A stretch of 5,163 nt of DNA from Candidatus Hydrogenedentota bacterium (GTDB lineage Bacteria > Hydrogenedentota > Hydrogenedentia > Hydrogenedentales > SLHB01). How positions within the stretch are numbered: position 1 is the stretch's first letter; each line of letters opens with the position of its first letter. The stretch is taken from NCBI GenBank assembly GCA_003557825.1, contig PWNM01000103.1, positions 1 through 5,163 on the forward strand. The letters run 5' to 3'. A program made the translations under genes and the position numbers. Positions 1-5,163 of this stretch are shown here, piece by piece. The notes beneath the pieces are model-generated. The model saw nothing but the letters and a program-made list of their open reading frames with translations, had not been told where the DNA came from and made no database searches.

Positions 1-1
1 C

Positions 2-1117
2 GACGAGCTGCACGAAGCGGCCGATGCTCACACGGAGGCGGTCCGCGCATTGGTCGGACACCACGCCCAATTCGGTATCGACCTGTATACCGAGCATGTG
101 TTCCCCGTGATGTACCATACCTTCGCCCGGGCCGGGGTGACGGCGGGAACCAAGGTGCTTAAGGAGACCTGGTCGCCCGTATACATCGCCTGCGCTCTCG
201 GGGCAGCGGTACAATACGACACGGAGCTATGGGTGACGCCGGATCTATGGGGCGTGACCGGCTATCCCCACCACGGCCCCGATGCCTACCGCTCCTCGTT
301 GGTGCTCGCCTACCATCTTGGGGCCGACTGCATCTACACGGAAAGCCTGGCTCTGGACCACATGGGCGGCGGCGAGGGCAGCCTCGTGCTCATGACGCCC
401 GAAGATTACGAAGTCCGGCCCTTGGGTGAAGCGGCCAAGTGGTTCATCGGCGAATACGTACCCGAGAACCCCCGCTATTACACCAAGGATCAGGTCAAAC
501 CACGGGTGGCCATCATTCGTCAGGAAGACGGGTGCTGGGGGCAGTTCAATACGCCCTACCCCTGGACGCCCGACATGCTCTTCGGCTCGACGGAATGGAA
601 ATGCGGCGCGGCCAACCGGGCCTGGCTCGATATCTGGCATGTGCTCACCAACGGCGTTGTGCCCCGCGAAGGGTTGTCCTGGTGGCTCCCCGATCAACAT
701 GCCAAACCCTATCAGGTGTTTTGCCCCCTGGATGGGGTTGTCGTCTTTGACCATCACGCCCGCCTCGCTCATTTTGGCGAGGCAGAGGTCCTGTTCCTCA
801 CCGGCATCGGGGTGAGCCCCGAAACCTTGGCCGACGTGGGCGAGGCGGTCCGAGCCGGGGCCATCTGCATTGCCTTGCCTCATCTCGTACCGGAAACGAT
901 CCGCGAAGCGACCGGAGCCGATGGAATCTACGAAGACGGCGCAGGCAAATGGCTTATCACCGACGATTTCCTGTCCGACGCAGTCCGCCAAACCGTAGCG
1001 CCCGTGTTGCCCGATGGCGACATCATCCGGTACCAATTCGGGGATACGGTGGTCACGTTGCGCCCAAAGGATGGGGACCTCAACCGCCTCGAAGCAACCG
1101 TTGAACCCGTTCAATAG
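2..1117 (+). CDS. Glycoside-hydrolase-like protein (GH42-like architecture), 5'-truncated
   Basis: The reading frame is open to the left edge, so the N-terminus is missing; 371 residues remain (numbered here from base 2). Residues about 20-150 look like the later strands of a TIM barrel: IDLYTEHV, ELWVTPDLW and GADCIYTE read as beta strands separated by helices. Glutamates E55 (in KETW) and E114 (in YTESL) sit at strand ends and are candidate catalytic acids. After a PRVAIIR joining segment (about 160) comes a region with a Rossmann/flavodoxin-like pattern: alternating strands and helices near 245-300, including AEVLFLTG and AGAICIALP. A short beta C-terminus follows. This order resembles GH42-type beta-galactosidases and related unclassified families, where the second domain is a glutamine-amidotransferase-like trimerisation fold. 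A TTG at 50 has GGAGG 11 bases upstream, but starting there would cut into a continuous barrel, so I treat it as internal. The substrate is unknown, and family assignment is by pattern only. Confidence 0.6.
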   Translation, partial: DELHEAADAHTEAVRALVGHHAQFGIDLYTEHVFPVMYHTFARAGVTAGTKVLKETWSPVYIACALGAAVQYDTELWVTPDLWGVTGYPHHGPDAYRSSLVLAYHLGADCIYTESLALDHMGGGEGSLVLMTPEDYEVRPLGEAAKWFIGEYVPENPRYYTKDQVKPRVAIIRQEDGCWGQFNTPYPWTPDMLFGSTEWKCGAANRAWLDIWHVLTNGVVPREGLSWWLPDQHAKPYQVFCPLDGVVVFDHHARLAHFGEAEVLFLTGIGVSPETLADVGEAVRAGAICIALPHLVPETIREATGADGIYEDGAGKWLITDDFLSDAVRQTVAPVLPDGDIIRYQFGDTVVTLRPKDGDLNRLEATVEPVQ

Positions 1118-1151
1118 GATGTCTGCCGGCCACTGTTCGTGATCGCCCTAC

Positions 1152-1180
1152 TTGAATTCACTCTGGCGGCATGGTACACC
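1152..1180 (+). promoter_or_regulatory. Weak candidate promoter in the gap before the secreted glycosidase gene
   Basis: TTGAAT at 1152-1157 matches four of six -35 positions. After 17 bases comes TACACC at 1175-1180, preceded by TG at 1172-1173 as in an extended -10. The -10 match is poor. The 115-bp gap (1118-1232) holds no convincing terminator for the upstream gene, so read-through transcription is at least as likely as a separate promoter. Confidence 0.2.
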
Positions 1181-1222
1181 AACAGGTTGTGCAATGAGTA
1201 CAGAAACGTATGAACACAAATC

Positions 1223-1227
1223 AGGAG
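1223..1227 (+). promoter_or_regulatory. Ribosome binding site that decides the start of the 1233 gene
   Basis: AGGAG lies 5 bases before ATG 1233 and 8 bases before ATG 1236, so either of these adjacent Met codons can be used. Two other in-frame starts are possible: TTG 1152, and ATG 1194 with only a weak AGG 7 bases upstream. Both would put a polar extension in front of the signal peptide and are less likely. Confidence 0.75.
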
Positions 1228-1232
1228 CCCAG

Positions 1233-3494
1233 ATGATGAAATCCATGGTTGTGGTATTGCTAGGTATTGGAATGCTAACCGCCGCTGGATCGGCGATAGC
1301 GGAGGACCCGATGATGGCGCTGGTAGAAGACGACCCCCTGTCTCCACCGCCGGATGATTTCCCTCGATTCGAGTTTGGAGATCATGAAGAAGACGCCCTC
1401 TGGCTGAGCCGTTTTCTATGGTACCACTTCAGCAACCGGCTGGGGTTTATGCGCACCCTGTTCAATCAGGAATATGTCACCGTCTCGGACATGTGGATGG
1501 GCGGCGCAGAACACCCGAACTTCCCCGGGCGGCGCGCTCAGGATCTGCACCGCGAGCAGCTAACGGGCATTCAACTGAGCGACAACGGCTATGTGTGGGT
1601 CCATCAGCATTTCTCCCACGCCCACGAACAAGGCTGGCCGTTCCCCATGTGGTACCAATCCCCCGCAGGACCGGAAGGGTTGTCGGCGGGATGGCACTTT
1701 CAGGAGGAGTCCGGACCGGGTTGGACGTGGGCGTTCTACCTCGACAACGTCCCTGATTCCCCCTTTGCCCGCGAACGGGCCATCGAGGGCTGGGAACTCG
1801 AGGATGTCGAATCGGAAGGCATCGTCGATGATCGCTGGCGGTTAACGGCCACGGGTTCGACGCCGGCCATCACGACACCCGATACGGTCAGTATCGTGGC
1901 TTTCAACAGCCCCTTTTTGCAGCTCCGCTGGAATCGGGACCCCGAACCGGCAGCCGACGCCCCCTTGCCCTATATCGAATGGCTGCGCGAGGGCGATACC
2001 GACTTCGGCTCCGACCGACGGGTCTACATCATGCCGGGCACGGGCAACCCGGAATACGAAGGGGTAACCGGTACCACCCATTCCCAGGTCCGGATGTATA
2101 CCCATCCCAAATGGGACGGCCGCATCACCCGTATCCGCATCGTCTTGGATCCGCGGGCCGAGGAAGGCCACCAGTTTGATATCGATTCGTTCTTCACGGT
2201 CTACGACAACCGCAAGCCGGTGAACAACGCCATCTACATCCTGGCCTCATGGGAATACTACCGCTGGACCGGCGATCTCGAGTTCTTGCGCAGCATGATT
2301 CAAAAACTCCGCATGGCCATGCGGTATGCTCAAAGCGAGCTGGGCGGTCTCGAACACAACCACATTCGGGTCCCCTATGTGGGCCATGACGGATTGTCGG
2401 GCATCGTCTGGGAAGACGACGGCAGCAAGACCATCCGCTACGGCCATGGTATCGGCAACAATTACTGGGATTTGCTGCCTTTTGGTTGGGACGATATGTA
2501 CGCCACCATGCAGTACTACAAAGTCCTACACGTCATGGCAGACATTGAGGAAGCCATTCGTGAGCATCCCGAGTGGGACATGCCCCTGGGGTCGCTGGCC
2601 CTTGATCCGGAGGAGTTGCGTGCCCACGCCGCTGACGTGAAACAGACCTCCAACGAGAAATTCTGGAATGAGGAGACCGGCCGGTTTTATGGCTCCTTTG
2701 ATGTCAAGGGCAGGCCATACGACTACGGATTCACCTTCCTCAACCTGGAGACCATATGGTACGGCATCGCCGAGGAAGAGCGGGCCCAATCGATCATGGA
2801 TTGGATCACCGGCCGGCGGATCGTCGAAGGGGACACCTCGACGGGCGATGACATATACCGCTGGCGGTTCGGCCCCCGGGCCACGACTCGGCGTAATATC
2901 GAATGGTACGGCCACGGCTGGACCAACCCCGAAGACCTAGACTGGGGCGGTCAGGTACAAGACGGCGGCGCGGTACTCGGTTTCACGTTCTACGACCTAT
3001 GGGCCCGCATTCATGTCGAAGGCCCCGACTCGGCCTGGGAACGTCTGGGCGAAATCCTCGAATGGGAACGGGACGTCTGGGCCGTTGGCGGGTATCGGGC
3101 GTTCTATGCTGACGGAGGACAAGGCACGACGCTGCAGGGCGGCGGCACAGCCGGGGGCCTGGGTATCGATTACGAGTTCTTTGAAAGCAGCCTCGTGCCC
3201 ACCATCATTGTCCAGGGTTTTCTGGGCATCCAACCCACGGCGTATAGCCTCTCCATTCGCCCCCAACTGCCCGAGGCCTGCCCCGAGATGGGTATGACCC
3301 GACTGCGCTATCGGGGCGTCGAGATGGATGTCCACGCAACGCCGGAAACACTCACAGTGACCTTGCACGATGCGCCCCTCGACCCCATCGCCGTCGACTT
3401 GGGACCGGAATGGCGCCTCGCAGGCGACACCGACACGCCTGGCGTGTTCCACCTTGATGCCGCCCAGACCTATCGGTTCGAGCGCATCGACTAA
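1233..3494 (+). CDS. Secreted six-hairpin (alpha/alpha)6 glycosidase-like protein with beta-sandwich module
   Basis: This is a 753-residue protein. Residues 1-23 form a signal peptide (basic start, hydrophobic VVVLLGIGMLTAAG, then AIA before EDP), so export is predicted. Residues about 40-180 are rich in Trp, Tyr and His and hold no domain I can name. Residues about 186-320, ending in the FDIDSF strand, look like a CBM-type beta sandwich. From VYDNRKPVNN (323-332) the pattern of paired helices matches six-hairpin glycosidases (GH63/GH78/GH94-like folds): NNAIYILASWEYY, then WEDD (393-396), GNNYWDLLPFGWDD (408-421), GGQVQDGG (572-579) and DYEFFESS (646-653). Residues about 666-753 form a C-terminal beta domain. 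E394, D395, D396, D413, D420, D421, E648 and E651 are candidate catalytic acids. I infer hydrolysis of a glycosidic bond in an exported polysaccharide or oligosaccharide; family and substrate are unknown. The gene sits 115 bp after another glycosidase-like gene and is closed by a strong terminator. Confidence 0.7.
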   Translation: MMKSMVVVLLGIGMLTAAGSAIAEDPMMALVEDDPLSPPPDDFPRFEFGDHEEDALWLSRFLWYHFSNRLGFMRTLFNQEYVTVSDMWMGGAEHPNFPGRRAQDLHREQLTGIQLSDNGYVWVHQHFSHAHEQGWPFPMWYQSPAGPEGLSAGWHFQEESGPGWTWAFYLDNVPDSPFARERAIEGWELEDVESEGIVDDRWRLTATGSTPAITTPDTVSIVAFNSPFLQLRWNRDPEPAADAPLPYIEWLREGDTDFGSDRRVYIMPGTGNPEYEGVTGTTHSQVRMYTHPKWDGRITRIRIVLDPRAEEGHQFDIDSFFTVYDNRKPVNNAIYILASWEYYRWTGDLEFLRSMIQKLRMAMRYAQSELGGLEHNHIRVPYVGHDGLSGIVWEDDGSKTIRYGHGIGNNYWDLLPFGWDDMYATMQYYKVLHVMADIEEAIREHPEWDMPLGSLALDPEELRAHAADVKQTSNEKFWNEETGRFYGSFDVKGRPYDYGFTFLNLETIWYGIAEEERAQSIMDWITGRRIVEGDTSTGDDIYRWRFGPRATTRRNIEWYGHGWTNPEDLDWGGQVQDGGAVLGFTFYDLWARIHVEGPDSAWERLGEILEWERDVWAVGGYRAFYADGGQGTTLQGGGTAGGLGIDYEFFESSLVPTIIVQGFLGIQPTAYSLSIRPQLPEACPEMGMTRLRYRGVEMDVHATPETLTVTLHDAPLDPIAVDLGPEWRLAGDTDTPGVFHLDAAQTYRFERID

Positions 3495-3521
3495 CTCGCG
3501 AAAACTGAATTCGTTACAGGC

Positions 3522-3568
3522 CGCCCTTCGAGTCTTCCCTTTGGAGGCTCGAAGGGCGTTCTTGTCTC
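3522..3568 (+). terminator. Intrinsic terminator after the secreted glycosidase gene
   Basis: An 11-bp perfect inverted repeat (3522-3532 with 3548-3558, arm CGCCCTTCGAG) extends inward through G-U and Watson-Crick pairs to about 16 bp with a CCTTT loop (3538-3542). It is followed by a T-rich tail (TTCTTGTCT from 3559). It starts 27 bases after the stop codon at 3494 and separates the two transcription units. The tail is interrupted by C and G, so efficiency is uncertain. Confidence 0.8.
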
Positions 3569-3576
3569 CAGCGTTC

Positions 3577-3606
3577 GTGACAGCAGCGGCGGAAATCGCG
3601 TATAGT
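3577..3606 (+). promoter_or_regulatory. Sigma70-type promoter for the LolA-like/TlpA-like operon
   Basis: GTGACA at 3577-3582 matches five of six -35 bases. After an 18-bp spacer comes TATAGT at 3601-3606, which matches five of six -10 bases. It lies just after the upstream terminator and predicts transcription from about 3613, giving a leader of roughly 77 nt before ATG 3690. The position between terminator and gene supports it; no operator is evident. Confidence 0.55.
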
Positions 3607-3620
3607 GAAGGGAGTAAGCG

Positions 3621-3647
3621 ATGCGACCGGTTCGGAATCCGGCGCAT
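3621..3647 (+). promoter_or_regulatory. Leader hairpin upstream of the LolA-like/TlpA-like gene
   Basis: ATGCG (3621-3625) pairs with CGCAT (3643-3647), and CCGG (3627-3630) pairs with CCGG (3639-3642). This gives nine pairs with one bulged A (3626) and an 8-base loop. It lies inside the predicted 5' leader, is not followed by a T-run, and leaves the ribosome binding site at 3678-3683 unpaired. It could stabilise the mRNA or act with the small reading frame that occupies the same bases. It does not match a riboswitch class I know. Confidence 0.35.
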
Positions 3648-3656
3648 AAAACCTGA
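3621..3656 (+). other. Possible 11-codon upstream reading frame (leader peptide?)
   Basis: ATG 3621 to TGA 3654-3656 encodes MRPVRNPAHKT. A Shine-Dalgarno-like AAGGGAG (3608-3614) lies 6 bases before the ATG, and the whole frame overlaps the leader hairpin. Against it, the predicted transcription start (about 3613) would remove most of that site, and the peptide has no run of one amino acid as attenuator peptides have. It would be translated only if transcription starts further upstream. Confidence 0.15.
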
Positions 3657-3677
3657 GCACAGCACCCCACAGATACG

Positions 3678-3683
3678 AAGGAG
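3678..3683 (+). promoter_or_regulatory. Ribosome binding site of the LolA-like/TlpA-like gene
   Basis: AAGGAG is 6 bases before ATG 3690, 1 base before the out-of-frame ATG 3685 and 15 bases before the in-frame ATG 3699. Spacing therefore selects 3690. Confidence 0.8.
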
Positions 3684-3705
3684 CATGGTATGAATAGCAT
3701 GGTAT
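3682..3705 (+). repeat. Short direct repeat across the start codon (AGCATGGTAT twice)
   Basis: The 10-mer AGCATGGTAT occurs at 3682-3691 and again at 3696-3705, 14 bases apart. The first copy creates an out-of-frame ATG-GTA-TGA whose stop overlaps the true start as ATGA (3690-3693). The second copy carries the in-frame ATG at 3699. Confidence 0.6.
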
Positions 3706-4949
3706 ACCGATTGGGCGGACTGGCCGTCATTGCAGTAATGGCCTTCGGACAACCCGTACAAGCCGAACTCGAGACCACGGAGGAAGTGGTGTCGTGGGCA
3801 TTGGAGCAATCCGAAGCCTTCGAAACCTGGTCCGCCGACATGACCCAAAGCATATCCGCGGGGCCCATGCCGATAACCATGACAGGCGAGGCCATGGGCA
3901 AAGGCGACATGCATCGCGCTGTGATGGTGATGGAGATGATGGGACAGCGAATAGCCAACACCACCATTCGCGACAAGGATAAGGTGCAATGGACCATAGT
4001 CGAAGGCCCGGGAGTATCGCAGATAATGCGATTGGACCTTGGCAAAATCATGGAGTCCGCAGAGGACATCGAGTCCGATTTTGACATTGAGGCATTCGAA
4101 GGGTCGGCCATGGACGGCCGTTTCGATGCTTTAATGACCGAGCTACATGAAGAAGCCAATCTCAGGCTGACCGGCACAGGCGACGTGGACGGCGTAGCGG
4201 TTTATATCCTTGAGAGCGATATGCCTGAAGATGCTGATGTGGATCTCACCGAAATGATAGAGGGCATGCCTCAGCGCATGATCCTCGAGATCGGACAGGA
4301 GGACGCCTTCCCACGACGGTTTGTCATGCTGCTCGACGACGACCGCGAACTCATGTCAATGCAGTTCACGAATGTGGAGATCAATCCCGACCTCGACGAG
4401 GACCTCTTTACATATACGCCGGAGGAAGGCGAAGAGGTGATGGACATGACCGATAACATCATCGCCATGTTGAAGGGCGAAACACCGACGTTCCCGGGGA
4501 TGGATGCCGAGGACGACACCGCCCATCTCCAACAGGGCGACCCTGCCCCCGATTTCGAAATACCAACAACGGACGGCGATACGTTTTCGCTCTCGGCCCA
4601 TCGCGGCCAGCCCGTGCTTATCGATTTTTGGGCAACGTGGTGCGGACCGTGTCGCGCCAAAATGCCCGAAATGGTCGAGCTGTACGAAGAATACCACGAT
4701 AGGGGTCTTGTGGTAATCGGCATCAGCCTCGACCGGGAACGTTCGGAACTCGATGAATACTTGGCCGAACACCCCGAACTGGCCTGGCCCCATGGATTTG
4801 GTGATGCCGGGCAGCAAACGGAAGTCGCGCAATCCTACGGCGTGATCAGCATTCCGCACCTTGTCTTGGTGGACCCCGATGGCAATGTCCGCGGCAGTTA
4901 CATGATGGGCAGTGCCCTGCGCGACGCAATCGGCGAGTTCGTTGACTAA
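3690..4949 (+). CDS. Exported LolA/DUF2092-like domain fused to TlpA-type thioredoxin
   Basis: This is a 419-residue protein. Residues 1-25 form a signal peptide ending QPVQA before ELE. Residues about 27-250 resemble the LolA/DUF2092 lipoprotein-carrier beta fold: an N-terminal helix with WSADMTQSI, a series of strands, and a closing LFTYTPEEGEEV at 239-250. After a linker, residues 283-419 are a TlpA/ResA-type thioredoxin domain: GDPAPDFEIP, FWATWCGPC with redox cysteines C318 and C321, and IP (388-389) as the cis-proline. VDPDGNVRG closes the core sheet. The family performs thiol-disulfide exchange outside the cytoplasm; the direction (reductase or oxidase) cannot be read from sequence. 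C318 and C321 are the only cysteines. The LolA-like half is unusually rich in Met (for example MHRAVMVMEMMG, 74-85) and in acidic residues. It has its own promoter and heads a unit with a lipoprotein gene 33 bp downstream. The partner protein is unknown. Confidence 0.85.
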   Translation: MNSMVYRLGGLAVIAVMAFGQPVQAELETTEEVVSWALEQSEAFETWSADMTQSISAGPMPITMTGEAMGKGDMHRAVMVMEMMGQRIANTTIRDKDKVQWTIVEGPGVSQIMRLDLGKIMESAEDIESDFDIEAFEGSAMDGRFDALMTELHEEANLRLTGTGDVDGVAVYILESDMPEDADVDLTEMIEGMPQRMILEIGQEDAFPRRFVMLLDDDRELMSMQFTNVEINPDLDEDLFTYTPEEGEEVMDMTDNIIAMLKGETPTFPGMDAEDDTAHLQQGDPAPDFEIPTTDGDTFSLSAHRGQPVLIDFWATWCGPCRAKMPEMVELYEEYHDRGLVVIGISLDRERSELDEYLAEHPELAWPHGFGDAGQQTEVAQSYGVISIPHLVLVDPDGNVRGSYMMGSALRDAIGEFVD

Positions 4950-4971
4950 ACGAGTAGAGCAATTGGATAAA

Positions 4972-4977
4972 AAGGAG
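4972..4977 (+). promoter_or_regulatory. Ribosome binding site of the lipoprotein gene
   Basis: AAGGAG lies 5 bases before ATG 4983, inside the 33-bp gap after the upstream stop at 4949. The gap has no hairpin, which supports co-transcription. Confidence 0.75.
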
Positions 4978-4982
4978 ACCGG

Positions 4983-5163
4983 ATGCGAAGCATACGCTGG
5001 ATAGCCGTGGTGGCAGTGGCAACAATAACAGCGCTCGGGTGCGAGACCTTGCCCGAACGAGGGGTGCACTCCATCCCAACGGTGCGCGACTACCGCGCCT
5101 TGCCCGATGCGGACCTCGACGAGGCGTCGCGGCGAGTGAAGGAGGCGCTTCGCGCGGGCGCGC
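4983..5163 (+). CDS. Putative lipoprotein, 3'-truncated by the window edge
   Basis: Sixty residues are visible. The first 19 are a short type II signal peptide: MRSIRW supplies the positive charge and IAVVAVATITALG the hydrophobic core. C20 follows ALG, a relaxed lipobox with Ala rather than Leu at -3, so lipid anchoring is probable but not certain. After C20 comes a Pro-containing segment (TLPERGVHSIPTV), then a charged, probably helical stretch with many Asp, Glu and Arg (LPDADLDEASRRVKEALRAG). I do not recognise the family. The strong ribosome binding site and short gap make it the likely second gene of the operon headed by the LolA-like/TlpA-like fusion, so it may be a client or partner of that protein. 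Confidence 0.7.
   Translation, partial: MRSIRWIAVVAVATITALGCETLPERGVHSIPTVRDYRALPDADLDEASRRVKEALRAGA

Noticed and set aside
245..1114. 289-codon reading frame on the minus strand
   Set aside because: It lies fully opposite the 2-1117 gene. Its product has no recognisable domain pattern and no convincing start site, as expected of an antisense shadow in GC-rich coding sequence.
1152..1232. TTG 1152 or ATG 1194 as the start of the secreted glycosidase gene
   Set aside because: Both would place polar residues before the signal peptide, and neither has a ribosome binding site as good as AGGAG 1223-1227 ahead of ATG 1233/1236.
3522..3647. The two hairpins read together as a riboswitch or small RNA
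   Set aside because: The first is a simple terminator and lies upstream of the predicted promoter. The second is a short single hairpin with no conserved aptamer motif that I recognise.
2997..3989. 330-codon minus-strand frame spanning the end of one gene, the terminator and the start of the next
   Set aside because: Its His/Gly-rich composition mirrors ATG- and GTG-rich sense codons, and it runs through an obvious terminator and promoter. The sense-strand genes have signal peptides, domain motifs and good ribosome binding sites.
3491..4177. 228-codon minus-strand frame rich in Ser, Met and Ile
   Set aside because: It is opposite the LolA-like domain and the intergenic region, with no domain pattern; treated as a shadow.
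4356..5069. 237-codon minus-strand frame
   Set aside because: It is opposite the thioredoxin domain, whose WCGPC motif and conserved layout establish the sense frame.

Overview
The window is about 60% GC by eye. It reads as chromosomal sequence from a Gram-negative-type bacterium with a heavily export-oriented gene set. All recognisable genes lie on the + strand and use clear AGGAG-type ribosome binding sites. Three of the four begin with, or plausibly once had, an export signal; the first gene's N-terminus is outside the window. The combination of large unclassified glycoside-hydrolase-like proteins with a LolA-like/TlpA-like fusion suggests an environmental polysaccharide degrader of the Planctomycetota/Hydrogenedentota/Verrucomicrobiota kind. 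That placement is only an inference from gene content.

Left part (2-1117): the 3' part of a large gene. Its product looks like the second half of a TIM-barrel glycoside hydrolase followed by a Rossmann/flavodoxin-like domain and a short beta C-terminus, the architecture seen in GH42-like enzymes. Middle part (1233-3494): a complete, secreted 753-residue protein with an N-terminal region, a beta-sandwich (CBM-like) module, a six-hairpin (alpha/alpha)6 glycosidase-type barrel and a C-terminal beta domain. No terminator is visible between these two genes (115 bp gap), so they may be co-transcribed as a polysaccharide-degradation pair. The second gene is closed by a strong hairpin terminator at 3522-3558.

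Right part (3577-5163): a new transcription unit with a good sigma70-type promoter (GTGACA, 18 bp, TATAGT). It has a leader of about 75-80 nt that contains a hairpin and a possible 11-codon reading frame. The first gene is a 419-residue exported fusion of a LolA/DUF2092-like domain to a TlpA-type thioredoxin domain (WCGPC). After 33 bp comes the start of a predicted lipoprotein gene that runs off the window edge. An exported lipoprotein-carrier-like fold joined to a redox domain, followed by a lipoprotein, is the most interesting arrangement here. A methionine-rich LolA-like half and only two cysteines in the whole protein add to this.

No RNA genes, CRISPR arrays, insertion sequences or phage features were seen. 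Several long minus-strand reading frames are antisense shadows of the real genes.
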